Shown: positions 23,195 through 30,831, numbered from the stretch's first letter. The stretch is DNA of 30,831 nucleotides from an uncultured Collinsella sp. (GCA_902465265.1 CABQMF010000018.1:1-30831); one strand, 5' to 3'. The notes: generated by a model from the sequence alone, not told the origin. Numbers and translations are program-made.

Positions 23195-24046
23195 CTAGGC
23201 CAAAGAACACGGGTAGAACGTTTGGTTAAAGAAGTCGACGACTTCGTTTTCGAACGCATTGATGCGCTCGTGAGCGTATTTGGCATAGATGATATGCCTC
23301 CGGTCACACTCAAGACCGTTGAACACGGCAAACTGGCCCTTGGGGTCGCTCGCGGCATCCATGAGAGATGTGCCCATGAGCACCGATCCGCGCACCCGAG
23401 ACGACAGAGCCTCGAGGCCACCGGGAATTGGATTGGCAACCGCCGCGCAGGCAAGTCCGCGCTCGTCCAGAGCAGAAACCGCCAGCGCGACTCCGCCGCC
23501 AAGTCCCTCGCCCCATGCAAAGATGCGGTCGGGGTCCATGCCATCAAGATTGCGCGCCACCTTCGCCAGCGCGCAACCCCAACGGACGCGCTCGACAAAA
23601 GCGGGCGAAGAAATCCCCCGCTGCAGGTCGTCCGCACCAGCAACATCGTCATCCAGCGCGAGGACGGCATACCCGATGGCGGCAAATCTCGTCATGTGAT
23701 GCCAGCCGCGCACAGGCCGATCGATGTCGTGGAACATCAGGCACAGCGGCACGCGCTCAGATACTCGGGCACGACCGACAGGCTCGATCAAACGAGCGTG
23801 AATCGCATCGTCACCGAGCTCAAAGGAGACCTCCGAGTAACGGGCGCAGGGGTTAACAAAGTCAATCGCCGTAATGGCCAGGCCTTGAATCTCAAGATTC
23901 GAAGCGCATGTCTTTAAATCAGAAACATCTGCTTGGACATCACCGCGCCAGTCCCGATATTCTGCGAGCCTTGACGAAACCGTTCCAGGAATTCCCACGA
24001 GCCCGGGGACAATCAGCTCATTGACATTGCTCTCGTACTTAGACAT
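23195..24046 (-). CDS. CE7-like alpha/beta hydrolase lacking the nucleophile serine (probable pseudoenzyme)
   Basis: A 283-residue protein alignable by eye to its upstream neighbour, the CE7 esterase, especially over the last third (MGTSLMD...QFAVFNGLECDRRH...YAHE). The catalytic Asp230 and His259 positions are kept, but the nucleophile elbow that reads GASQGG in the neighbour is GEGLGG here (179-184), with Gly181 where the serine should be; the oxyanion CPGQGG loop is also lost (LDDDVAG). It cannot work as a normal serine esterase unless another residue substitutes. The ATG overlaps the end of the esterase gene by 8 nt (ATGTCTAA), so the two are translationally coupled and may form a complex. 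It may bind a ligand or regulate its partner; I cannot tell. Confidence 0.8.
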   Translation of the reverse strand: MSKYESNVNELIVPGLVGIPGTVSSRLAEYRDWRGDVQADVSDLKTCASNLEIQGLAITAIDFVNPCARYSEVSFELGDDAIHARLIEPVGRARVSERVPLCLMFHDIDRPVRGWHHMTRFAAIGYAVLALDDDVAGADDLQRGISSPAFVERVRWGCALAKVARNLDGMDPDRIFAWGEGLGGGVALAVSALDERGLACAAVANPIPGGLEALSSRVRGSVLMGTSLMDAASDPKGQFAVFNGLECDRRHIIYAKYAHERINAFENEVVDFFNQTFYPCSLA

Positions 24047-25016
24047 GAGCCTCCCCTCCCTCGCAGAAAAACGGAATGATCAAATCGTCAAAATCCTGAA
24101 TCTCCTCGTGGCCATAGCCTTCAAAGAACTCATGACGCTTTTCGCAGGTCAGGTTGTTATAGACCGCAAACTGCGTCGCTGGCGGACAGACGATATCGGC
24201 TGTGCCGGTGCCAAACAGCACGGGGCATTTGACCATAGGGGCAAAGTTCTTGGAATCGAAGTACGCCAGCTTGGCATAGGCCTCGTCAATACGAGTCGAG
24301 TCCTCGTCAAACCAGCGAGACCAATAGCGCAGGCCCTCGTAGGCAATGTCGTCGGCATCCAAATCCCAGACCAAGCGGAAATCTGACAGGAAGGGATAGA
24401 GGATGGCGGCGCGATTGATAAGCTCGCTGTTAAGCGCACAGGTAGCAATGCCCAGACCGCCGCCCTGCGACGCGCCGTTCACAAATACGCGGGAAAGATC
24501 GATGCCCTCGAGCTCGCGAACGATGCGGCACAGGATGCGAATATCTTGGTGCAAGCGGACATAGTAGAGGTTGGCCGGGTCGCCGTCGATACCGGCGACG
24601 ATATGCCCAGCAACCGTCGTGCCTTCAAATCCACCAATATCCTCGGAGGGGCCACCCTGGCCAGGACAATCGAGAGCGATGAGCGCCATGCCCATGCCCG
24701 CAAACGACGCCTGCTCAAACCAGCTGCGGCTTGCACCCGGATAGCCGTGGAACTGTAGCACCAGCGGCACGGGCTCGTCCGAAACCGGCTTGAGATACTT
24801 GGCATGCAGGCGTGCACCACACATGCCGGTATACCAGAGGTCGAAAAACCGACAGGTCGCGGAATCCGCAACCGAAGCCGCCTCAATCGCATAGTCGAGC
24901 TCGACGGCGTCGGCCTCGGCCATGCGGTCCTTCCAAAAGAGATCGAAATCCGATGGACGGGGCATAGCGCCTCGATATTCACCAAATTGCTGTTGTAGCT
25001 CCTGAGCACTTGGCAT
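24039..25016 (-). CDS. CE7-family acetyl esterase (Axe1-like)
   Basis: A 325-residue cytoplasmic alpha/beta hydrolase of the acetyl-xylan-esterase/cephalosporin-C-deacetylase family. FHGYPG (89-94) and CPGQGG (117-122) form the oxyanion region, Ser183 in GASQGGG is the nucleophile, Asp274 (GTGTAD) and His303 (GYGHEE) complete the triad. There is no signal peptide, so it acts on small imported acetylated sugars. In this operon a plausible role is to remove O-acetyl groups from sialic acid before NanA; acetylated oligosaccharides are the alternative. The start at 25016 has only a weak, distant ribosome site. It lies 80 nt after the ABC ATPase gene, across a hairpin. Confidence 0.88.
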   Translation of the reverse strand: MPSAQELQQQFGEYRGAMPRPSDFDLFWKDRMAEADAVELDYAIEAASVADSATCRFFDLWYTGMCGARLHAKYLKPVSDEPVPLVLQFHGYPGASRSWFEQASFAGMGMALIALDCPGQGGPSEDIGGFEGTTVAGHIVAGIDGDPANLYYVRLHQDIRILCRIVRELEGIDLSRVFVNGASQGGGLGIATCALNSELINRAAILYPFLSDFRLVWDLDADDIAYEGLRYWSRWFDEDSTRIDEAYAKLAYFDSKNFAPMVKCPVLFGTGTADIVCPPATQFAVYNNLTCEKRHEFFEGYGHEEIQDFDDLIIPFFCEGGEAHV

Positions 25017-25052
25017 GGCTCGTGAACCCAGCCTTTCGAAATCGCAACGGAG

Positions 25053-25080
25053 GTGCGCCCGGTAAGTGAACCGGGCGCAC
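25053..25080 (-). terminator. intercistronic hairpin after the transporter ATPase gene
   Basis: Perfect 11-bp stem GTGCGCCCGGT/ACCGGGCGCAC with a 6-nt loop, 16 nt after the stop of the ABC ATPase. No U-run follows, so it is likely a stability or partial-termination element between the transporter and enzyme genes. Confidence 0.55.
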
Positions 25081-25096
25081 GGGAGGGAAAGCGAGG

Positions 25097-25924
25097 CTAC
25101 TCGCCGAGCTTGGGATGAAGCAGCGACGGCGCAGCGCCGAGCAGCATCTTGGTGTAGGGGTCCTGAGGATGCTGGAAGACCTGCTTGGCCTCGCCCTGCT
25201 CGACGATCTTGCCGCCATTCATAACGATGATGTCGTCAGAGATATAGCGGACCGTCTGGATGTCATGGCTAATGAACACCATGGCCAGGCCGAGCTCCTT
25301 TTTAAGGTCGGTCAGCAGGTTCAGAATCTGCGCGCGGACCGAAACGTCCAGAGCCGAGGTGGGCTCGTCTGCGATGATGGCATCGGGGTTCAGCGATAGG
25401 GCACGGGCAATTGCGACGCGCTGGCGCTGGCCGCCCGAAAGCTGGCCGGGAAGAACCTCGGCGGCGGAGCTGGGCAGACCGGTGAGCTCCAAGAGCTCCT
25501 TGACGCGCTTCTCCTGCTCGGCCTCAGTACCCAGGTTGTGGACGCGCATGGGGTCGAGCAGTTGCTCGCGAACGACCATGCGGGGGTTGAGCGCCGTAGC
25601 CGGATTCTGGAACACGACCGAGATGACGCGGCCCATGTGGCGACGGTCCTCGGCGGTACGCTTGGTAACGTCCTTGCCCTTAAAGTAGACCTTGCCGCTC
25701 GTGGGGGCCTGCAGGCCGCACATGACGTTGGCGGTGGTGGACTTACCGCAACCGGACTCGCCGACGATGCCGATCGTCTGACCGGGCATGAGCTTAATCG
25801 TTACACCCTGGACGGCGTGAACCAGGTTGGGGTGCAGAATCGAACCGGTACGGGTCCTAAAGGTGACGTGGACGTCATCAAGGAAGATGATCGGCTCGAC
25901 GCCGTTGACTGCGGTCTCGCTCAT
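25097..25924 (-). CDS. ABC transporter ATP-binding protein (OppF/SiaI-like)
   Basis: A 275-residue ATPase of the peptide/nickel/sialate importer family. Walker A GESGCGKS (55-62), signature LSGGQRQR (162-169), Walker B IIADEP followed by ALDVS. It stops soon after the Walker-B half and lacks the C-terminal cysteine extension seen in the OppD/OppF pair at 6828-8947. The ATG directly follows the TAG of the fused permease-ATPase gene (TAGATG) with GGAGGTGATG just ahead. It should pair with the fused ATPase to form the heterodimeric motor. Confidence 0.92.
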   Translation of the reverse strand: MSETAVNGVEPIIFLDDVHVTFRTRTGSILHPNLVHAVQGVTIKLMPGQTIGIVGESGCGKSTTANVMCGLQAPTSGKVYFKGKDVTKRTAEDRRHMGRVISVVFQNPATALNPRMVVREQLLDPMRVHNLGTEAEQEKRVKELLELTGLPSSAAEVLPGQLSGGQRQRVAIARALSLNPDAIIADEPTSALDVSVRAQILNLLTDLKKELGLAMVFISHDIQTVRYISDDIIVMNGGKIVEQGEAKQVFQHPQDPYTKMLLGAAPSLLHPKLGE

Positions 25925-27940
25925 CTACATCACCTCCGCGTGAGGGGTCAAACCATTTGCCTTGAGCACCTCGTCGGGGAGCTCGGAATAGAAGTGCTCG
26001 GTGCCGGGAACGCGCTTGAAGACCGGACGGGTGTCCAGACCAATACGCGGATGGCTCGAGCGGGGCGCAAAGCGATCGCCCTTGGGGAAATCGCGCGGGC
26101 TGGGAACGGCGCCGGGGACCTGGTGCAGACGGCCCGAGCCGCTCTCGATGGACAGAACGGAGCCCAAAAGACCGCGGGTGTACTCGTGGATCGGGTTGGT
26201 GAGCAGCTCCTTGGTGGGCGCCTGCTCGATAACCTGGCCAGCGTACATAACCGTGATGTTATGGGCGACCTCGGCGACCAGCGCCAGGTCATGCGAAACG
26301 AAGATCATGGCAAAGCCGAGCTTGGCCTGAAGATCGTTGAGCAGCTTGATGACCTGCTTCTGGACGGTAACGTCCAGAGCGGTCGTGGGCTCGTCGCAGA
26401 TGACCAGCTTGGGGTCGCGGGTAAGGGCCATAGCGATCAGGACACGCTGACGCTGTCCACCGGAAAGCTCGTGCGGATAGCTCTCGAGCGTGCGCTTGGG
26501 ATCGAGGCCCACAAGCTCCAGGAGCTCCTCGGCGCTGCGGGTGCCACCGCGCTTGGTGAGCTGCTTCATCTGGGCAGAGATGAGCATAGAGGGGTTGAGC
26601 GAAGATAGGGCGTCCTGGTAGACCATGGCGATATCGGTACCGCGCAGGCCGAACCACTCCTTCTTGCTCATCTTGAGCAGGTCGCGGCCCTCCCAGAGAA
26701 CCTCGCCGGAAAGATGCTCGTCATCGTCGGTCAGGCCCATGATGGCCAGCGTGGTGATGGACTTACCGCAGCCGGACTCACCGACCAGGCCCATGGTCTG
26801 GCCAGGACGTACATCAAAGTTGACATGGTCGACGACGTTGATGTCACCGTGGTGCTCAAACTGGATGCAGAAATCGCGGACCGAAAGGATCGGCTCAACG
26901 GACTCATCGGGCACATGGCGGTCGTTACGCTTGAGCTCGACATCGCGCAGGGCGCCAAGACGGGCGGACAGGGACTGAGCCTGCTCCTTGTAGGCGCGAA
27001 CGGGGTCGGAGACCAGCAGGTCGGCCTCGCGGCGCTTGGAGGAATCGGTCGGATCCAGGGCAGCGGAGGGAGCAGCGGCCATGGCGTCGGTAATGCCCTC
27101 GGAGAGGATGTTGAGCGCCAGGCAGGTGATCATGATGGCCAGGCCCGGGAACAGTGCCTGCCACCAACGGCCGGCGAGCACGCCGCCGCGGGCGTCGGCG
27201 AGGATGTTGCCCCAGGTAGCGGTGGGCTCCTGGATACCAGCGCCGATGAAGGTCAGCGAGGCCTCGAAGATGATGGCGTCGGCGACCAGGGTAACGGTGA
27301 AGACCATGATCGGGGCGATGCAGTTACGCAGAACGTGCTTAATCAAAATCCACGGAGCCTTGGCGCCGGAAACGATGACCGCGCGGACATAGTCCTCGCC
27401 GTACTCGGACACGATGTTGGCGCGCACGATACGGGCAATCTGCGGGGTGTACATAAAGCCGATGGCGAAGATGATCGACGGCACGGAATTGCCCAGGATG
27501 GAGACGAAGACGGCAGCGAGGGCGATGCCCGGGATGGACATGATGATGTCCAGGATGCGCATGATCGCCTCGGAAACGGACTTGCGCGAAACAGCCGCGA
27601 GGGCGCCCACGACCGAGCCGCAGACCAGAGCCATGGCAGTGGCGCCAAAGCCGATGATCAGCGAGTAACGGCCACCGTAAAGCATACGCGACAGGATGTC
27701 GCGGCCCTTATCGTCGGTACCGAAGATAAATCCATTGCCGGGAGCCTGGCGAGCAGTGAAAATCTCGACCGGGCTATAGGGGGCAAGAAGGGGCGCCAGA
27801 ATCGCGGTCAGGGCGACCAACACCAGCACTACGGCGGCAATCTTAGAAGACAGCGTCATCTTCTTCCAGCCACCGAGCTTGAGCCCCTTGGAGGCAGCCT
27901 TCTCGAGCTGCTCGGTTTGCTTCTCTCGAATCTTTACCAT
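25925..27940 (-). CDS. fused ABC permease (OppC-type) and ATP-binding protein (OppD-type)
   Basis: A single 671-residue chain. Residues 1-~285 are a DppC/OppC permease: a lysine-rich N-tail, first membrane segment ~32-52, FGTDDKGRDI (73-82), further membrane helices and the EAA loop near 185-205. A charged linker (~286-348) leads to the ATPase: Walker A GESGCGKS (387-394), signature LSGGQRQR (492-499), Walker B KLVICDEP (511-518). The C-terminal extension has the family outline (GDRFAPRSS) but none of the usual cysteines. The same fusion is known, as I recall, in sialic acid importers of this family (Corynebacterium SiaG). It starts 3 nt after the previous permease gene and abuts the next ATPase gene. 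Confidence 0.93.
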   Translation of the reverse strand: MVKIREKQTEQLEKAASKGLKLGGWKKMTLSSKIAAVVLVLVALTAILAPLLAPYSPVEIFTARQAPGNGFIFGTDDKGRDILSRMLYGGRYSLIIGFGATAMALVCGSVVGALAAVSRKSVSEAIMRILDIIMSIPGIALAAVFVSILGNSVPSIIFAIGFMYTPQIARIVRANIVSEYGEDYVRAVIVSGAKAPWILIKHVLRNCIAPIMVFTVTLVADAIIFEASLTFIGAGIQEPTATWGNILADARGGVLAGRWWQALFPGLAIMITCLALNILSEGITDAMAAAPSAALDPTDSSKRREADLLVSDPVRAYKEQAQSLSARLGALRDVELKRNDRHVPDESVEPILSVRDFCIQFEHHGDINVVDHVNFDVRPGQTMGLVGESGCGKSITTLAIMGLTDDDEHLSGEVLWEGRDLLKMSKKEWFGLRGTDIAMVYQDALSSLNPSMLISAQMKQLTKRGGTRSAEELLELVGLDPKRTLESYPHELSGGQRQRVLIAMALTRDPKLVICDEPTTALDVTVQKQVIKLLNDLQAKLGFAMIFVSHDLALVAEVAHNITVMYAGQVIEQAPTKELLTNPIHEYTRGLLGSVLSIESGSGRLHQVPGAVPSPRDFPKGDRFAPRSSHPRIGLDTRPVFKRVPGTEHFYSELPDEVLKANGLTPHAEVM

Positions 27941-27943
27941 AAT

Positions 27944-28900
27944 CTACACCGTCCTGATGCGCGGGTTGATGAGCAGGTAGAGCATGTCAACCACGATGTT
28001 GATGATGATGAAGGCAAGAGCAACGACGATGACGACGCCCTGAACCAGGTTCGCCTCGTTGCCCTGAACGCCCTGCAGAATCGCAGTACCCATGCCGGGG
28101 AGGTTGAAGATGACCTCGATGACGACGGCGCCGCCCATAAGGTAGCCGATCTTAAGACCGAGGGTGGTGACCGGGGTAATCAGCGCGTTGCGCAAAACGT
28201 TGATGCCGACGACGACCTTCTCGGGAACGCCGGCGCCACGGGCCATGCGGACATAGTCCTTATCGAGCTCCTCGACCATGGCCGTACGCACGATACGAGT
28301 CATCTGACCCGTCAGCGGGAATGCCAGGGCGATGGCGGGCATGATCATACGTCCCAGATAGCCAGCCGGGTTGGTGGTGAAGTGAGGCAGAGCACCGGAC
28401 GCCGGGAGCACCTTAAGGTAGGAAGAGAACAGTAGAATCAACAGAACGGCAAGCCAGAACGACGGGGTTGCCAGGCCGGCGATGGAAAAGACGCGGATCA
28501 CTTGGTCCGGCCATTTATCGCGATACAGTGCCGCGATGACGCCGAGCAAAAACGAGACGACCGCGCCGATGGCAAGACCGATGAAGGTCAGCTGCATCGT
28601 GACGGGCAGGGCCGTGGAGATGCGCTTGGCAACGGAGTTGCGAGCAGCACCATAGGTGCCCATGTCGCCATGGATCAAATCGCCCATGTAGCGCACGTAG
28701 CGCACGGGCCAGGGGTCGTCCAGACCATACTTCTCATGGTACTCGGCAACCGCCTCGGGCGAGGCACCGTCACCCAACGCCGTATAGGCGGGGTCGGTCT
28801 TGGAGAACGACATAAGGAAGAACACCAGGACGGTGACGCCCAATGCCATGATCGGCAGCGCCACGAGACGCCTTCCAATCAAACGTAGAAAGTTGTTCAC
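27944..28900 (-). CDS. ABC transporter permease (OppB/SiaF-like)
   Basis: A 318-residue inner-membrane permease with the OppB plan: first membrane segment at ~10-32, a periplasmic loop with PEAVAEYHEKYGLDDPWPVRYVRYMGDLIHGDMG, then five helices with the EAA motif MARGAGVPEKVVVGINVLRNA. The start is GTG at 28900, supported by GGGGAGAG just upstream; the frame open to 28933 has no such site. It pairs with the permease half of the next gene. Its loop is shorter than that of the permease at 9900-10937 and lacks that gene's acidic insertion. Confidence 0.92.
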   Translation of the reverse strand: MNNFLRLIGRRLVALPIMALGVTVLVFFLMSFSKTDPAYTALGDGASPEAVAEYHEKYGLDDPWPVRYVRYMGDLIHGDMGTYGAARNSVAKRISTALPVTMQLTFIGLAIGAVVSFLLGVIAALYRDKWPDQVIRVFSIAGLATPSFWLAVLLILLFSSYLKVLPASGALPHFTTNPAGYLGRMIMPAIALAFPLTGQMTRIVRTAMVEELDKDYVRMARGAGVPEKVVVGINVLRNALITPVTTLGLKIGYLMGGAVVIEVIFNLPGMGTAILQGVQGNEANLVQGVVIVVALAFIIINIVVDMLYLLINPRIRTV

Positions 28901-28940
28901 GTTCTCTCCCCTTTCTTTTGTCGGTAGGACCAACTGGTAT

Positions 28941-28958
28941 ATGAGTATGGATACTCAT
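28941..28958. promoter_or_regulatory. palindrome in the SBP-permease gap
   Basis: ATGAGTAT-GG-ATACTCAT, two perfect 8-bp arms, 41 nt upstream of the permease GTG. It may be an operator or simply a second small hairpin in the mRNA. Confidence 0.4.
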
Positions 28959-28961
28959 TAC

Positions 28962-28995
28962 AAGACCCGAGCGACATCGAGGTCGCCCGGGTCTT
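28962..28995 (-). terminator. intercistronic hairpin after the binding-protein gene
   Basis: A 14-bp stem (28962-28975 with 28982-28995, one G-U pair) and 6-nt loop, followed on the minus strand only by TTGTAATG. It is placed like the oppA-oppB hairpin of the other importer and would favour high binding-protein mRNA levels. Confidence 0.65.
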
Positions 28996-29055
28996 TGTTT
29001 CAACTATGAGGACGTTGCCTTACGACCGACGCCCCACATATGACTCAAGCGAGTC

Positions 29056-30669
29056 TTAGGCCTTGACGGTCGCGACGCCCCTGAAGGACATGCTCGTCGT
29101 GCCGATGCCCTTGAAGCCATCGAGGGCCTCGCCGTTGGGCGCGGTGGACGGATCGTCCCAGGAAGCGGAAACGGTCTTGACGTGGACAACGGGGTACAGG
29201 ACAGCGTTGTCGGCGATGATGTCGAAGCACTCGTTCCACTTCTTCTGCTGCTCGTCGCCCTCGGCGGCAAGAGCCTCGTCCATGAGACCGTGGAGCTTCG
29301 CCCACTCAGCGGAATCCTTCCACGGGCAACGGGTCTGCATCCAGACGTTGTCGCCATACCACCAGTTGAGCAGCAGGTCGGGGTCGGCGCCGAAGCAGGA
29401 CGGATCGCCAGGAGCGAGAAGGATATCGTAGGCCTCGCCGCCGTCGATGGCAGCGTAGGTGGCCGGCGAGGTATCGGTCTGGATGGTCACATCGAAGCCG
29501 AGAGCGTCGAGATCGTTCTTGACCTGAGCGGCCATGCCCTTGATCTGCTCGTTGTCGGTGGTGCGCAGGGTGATGGCGCCCGGGGTGATGCCAGACTCTT
29601 CGATGAGCTTCTTGGCCTTCTTGGCGTCAGTCTTGTACACCGTGGAAGCCTCATGATAGTTGGTGAAGCTCTTGGGCAGGTAGCAGCTGGCAGCGGTGGC
29701 AAGGCCGGCGAAGGTGTTGGTGATCATCTTCTCGGTGTCGAGCGCGTACATGACGGCCTGACGGACCTTGACGTTGTTCCAAGGCTCCTTGGCGACGTTG
29801 AACATGATGAAGCGGGTGCCGAAACCCTGGACGTTGTCGATCTTGCAGCCAGCGCTCTCGAGCTGGTCGACGGCGTCAGCGGTGACGAGCTCCATAACGA
29901 GCGTGGAGCCCTCCTGCTGAGCGGTAACGCGAGCGGTGGGGTCGGTCAGGATGCTGTACTGGATCTTCTCGTCCTCGGCAGCATACTCACCGTTGTACTC
30001 GGGGTTGGGAACCAGGGTGATCTCGGTATCGGAGATAGAGTCGTACATCCAGGGGCCGGAGCCGATCGGCTGCTTGGCGCGATCCTCCTCGGCCTGGGTG
30101 GCCGGGGTAACGCGGATGATGGCCAGACGATCCTTGAGCAGGGAGAAGTTGGGGACCTTGGTCTTGACCGTTACAGTGCTGGCGTCCTTGGCCTCGATGG
30201 ACTCGAAGGGCTGGAAGAACGGAGCATAGGTAGCGGAAGCAGCGCAGGCGGTGTAGGAGGCGACGACGTCGTCAGCGGTGACCTCGGTACCATCGGAGAA
30301 CTTGGCACCCTTGCGGATGGTGACCTCGAAGGTAGTGTCGTCCACGGACTTGGGATCGTCGGTGGCGAGCTCGTTAAAGGTGCTGTAGTCGTGGTAATCG
30401 ATGCCGTAGAGGCCCTCGATGACGTGCCAGTTAGCACCCAGGCCCACAGCGGAGCCGGTGCTGGCGGGGTCGAAGCTGGACGGAGCGTAAGCGGAACCAG
30501 CGGTGATCACGCCGCCGCCACGGTTGGCGGAATCGGTGGAACCGGAAGCGGAACCCTCGTCGCTAGAGCTGCCACCGCAGCCGGTGAGACCAAGCCCTGC
30601 GACAGCAGCGACGCTGCCGGTGAGGCCGAGGAACGAACGCCTGGACATACCCTTGTTGATGATGGCCAT
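29056..30669 (-). CDS. Tat-exported substrate-binding lipoprotein (SBP_bac_5), probable sialic acid binding protein
   Basis: A 537-residue extracytoplasmic receptor. Signal: SRRSFLG (9-15) is a classical twin-arginine motif, then a hydrophobic stretch and lipobox LTGC with Cys31, followed by a Ser/Gly/Asp linker. The mature part follows the family: SAYAPSSFDPA, KFSDGTEVTADDVVASY, GSGPW, and a C-terminal NAVLYPVVHV. The ATG at 30669 has AGGAGA 4 nt upstream. It is the first gene of the importer whose operon continues into nan genes, so sialic acid or a sialylated/amino-sugar ligand is inferred; the family as such binds peptides, nickel, opines and sugars. Confidence 0.88.
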   Translation of the reverse strand: MAIINKGMSRRSFLGLTGSVAAVAGLGLTGCGGSSSDEGSASGSTDSANRGGGVITAGSAYAPSSFDPASTGSAVGLGANWHVIEGLYGIDYHDYSTFNELATDDPKSVDDTTFEVTIRKGAKFSDGTEVTADDVVASYTACAASATYAPFFQPFESIEAKDASTVTVKTKVPNFSLLKDRLAIIRVTPATQAEEDRAKQPIGSGPWMYDSISDTEITLVPNPEYNGEYAAEDEKIQYSILTDPTARVTAQQEGSTLVMELVTADAVDQLESAGCKIDNVQGFGTRFIMFNVAKEPWNNVKVRQAVMYALDTEKMITNTFAGLATAASCYLPKSFTNYHEASTVYKTDAKKAKKLIEESGITPGAITLRTTDNEQIKGMAAQVKNDLDALGFDVTIQTDTSPATYAAIDGGEAYDILLAPGDPSCFGADPDLLLNWWYGDNVWMQTRCPWKDSAEWAKLHGLMDEALAAEGDEQQKKWNECFDIIADNAVLYPVVHVKTVSASWDDPSTAPNGEALDGFKGIGTTSMSFRGVATVKA

Positions 30670-30738
30670 GTCTTCTCCTATCAATAGAGAATCTTACCCG
30701 GGAGCACCTAGACTTGCCCCCGCGCAACTTGCGGACGA

Positions 30739-30766
30739 TATATACCTTACCTACCGACGAACCCAA
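30739..30766 (-). promoter_or_regulatory. probable promoter of the sialic-acid operon
   Basis: Minus strand: -35 TTGGGT (30761-30766), 16-bp spacer, -10 TATATA (30739-30744), about 70 nt before the start of the binding-protein gene. Confidence 0.45.
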
Positions 30767-30805
30767 CTGAGGTGCCGCGCTCGGCGACCGATACATACAT
30801 ACGCT

Positions 30806-30828
30806 TGAACGGTATTTACTACCGTTCA
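30806..30828. promoter_or_regulatory. operator-like inverted repeat upstream of the sialic-acid operon
   Basis: Perfect 9-bp arms TGAACGGTA and TACCGTTCA separated by 5 nt, about 40 bp upstream of the probable -35 box. Its size and symmetry suit a dimeric regulator (GntR, RpiR or LacI type). Which one cannot be said, as no regulator gene is in the window. Confidence 0.6.
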
Positions 30829-30831
30829 CCG

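Noticed and set aside
25097..30669. A second oligopeptide importer
   Set aside because: Similarity alone would say so, but the operon continues into sialic acid catabolism and has the fused permease-ATPase of sialate importers; peptide specificity is kept only as an alternative.
1..30831. CRISPR arrays, insertion sequences, prophage genes, riboswitches
   Set aside because: No regularly spaced direct repeats, transposase, integrase or phage proteins, and no recognisable riboswitch leader were seen on either strand.

Overview
The window looks like a chromosomal stretch from a high-GC, human-gut-type Coriobacteriia, most probably Collinsella. The class rests on GC-rich codon use, the whiA-gap-pgk-tpiA-secG neighbourhood, Tat-type lipoprotein substrate-binding proteins and the overall gene style; the genus is inference. 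Every gene I can support, protein and tRNA alike, is on the minus strand, so transcription runs from high to low coordinates. I see no phage, transposase, CRISPR array or rRNA.

Layout from high to low coordinates. (1) 30.8-20.3 kb: a sialic-acid (or related amino sugar) uptake and catabolism operon. It holds a Tat-lipoprotein binding protein, a permease, a fused permease-ATPase and an ATPase, then a CE7-family esterase, a second CE7-like protein that has lost its nucleophile serine, an N-acetylneuraminate-lyase-type aldolase (nanA), a ROK kinase (nanK) and ManNAc-6-P epimerase (nanE). A palindromic operator-like site lies upstream and a terminator closes the unit. (2) 20.2-13.0 kb: housekeeping block rapZ-whiA, then gap, pgk-tpiA-gpmI (lower glycolysis) and secG, with terminators after gap, gpmI and secG. 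(3) 12.8-6.8 kb: a complete five-gene oligopeptide ABC importer (oppABCDF). (4) 6.8-6.2 kb: a 0.6-kb gene-free stretch packed with hairpins, including two long nested inverted repeats with unrelated stems but the same internal-loop sequences. (5) 6.2-2.9 kb: tRNA-Leu, a PAS-GAF-SpoIIE phosphatase and a STAS-HATPase fusion, together a partner-switching signalling module. (6) 2.8-0.25 kb: a tRNA-Gly/Cys/Gly cluster, a GH13 alpha-glucosidase, and a tRNA-Gly/Val pair.

How the parts fit: in operon 1 the transporter would import a sialic acid, the esterase(s) may remove O-acetyl groups, NanA splits it to ManNAc and pyruvate, NanK phosphorylates ManNAc and NanE makes GlcNAc-6-P. nagA/nagB, a sialidase and a regulator are not in the window. 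The glycolytic genes form the usual conserved block. All three tRNA promoters share a 17-bp AT-rich palindrome exactly two bases upstream of the -35 box.

Most worth a second look: the paired nested inverted repeats at 6376-6500 and 6682-6813, whose stems differ completely while the internal loop is conserved (the pattern expected of a structured element), and the serine-less CE7 paralogue in the sialic-acid operon.
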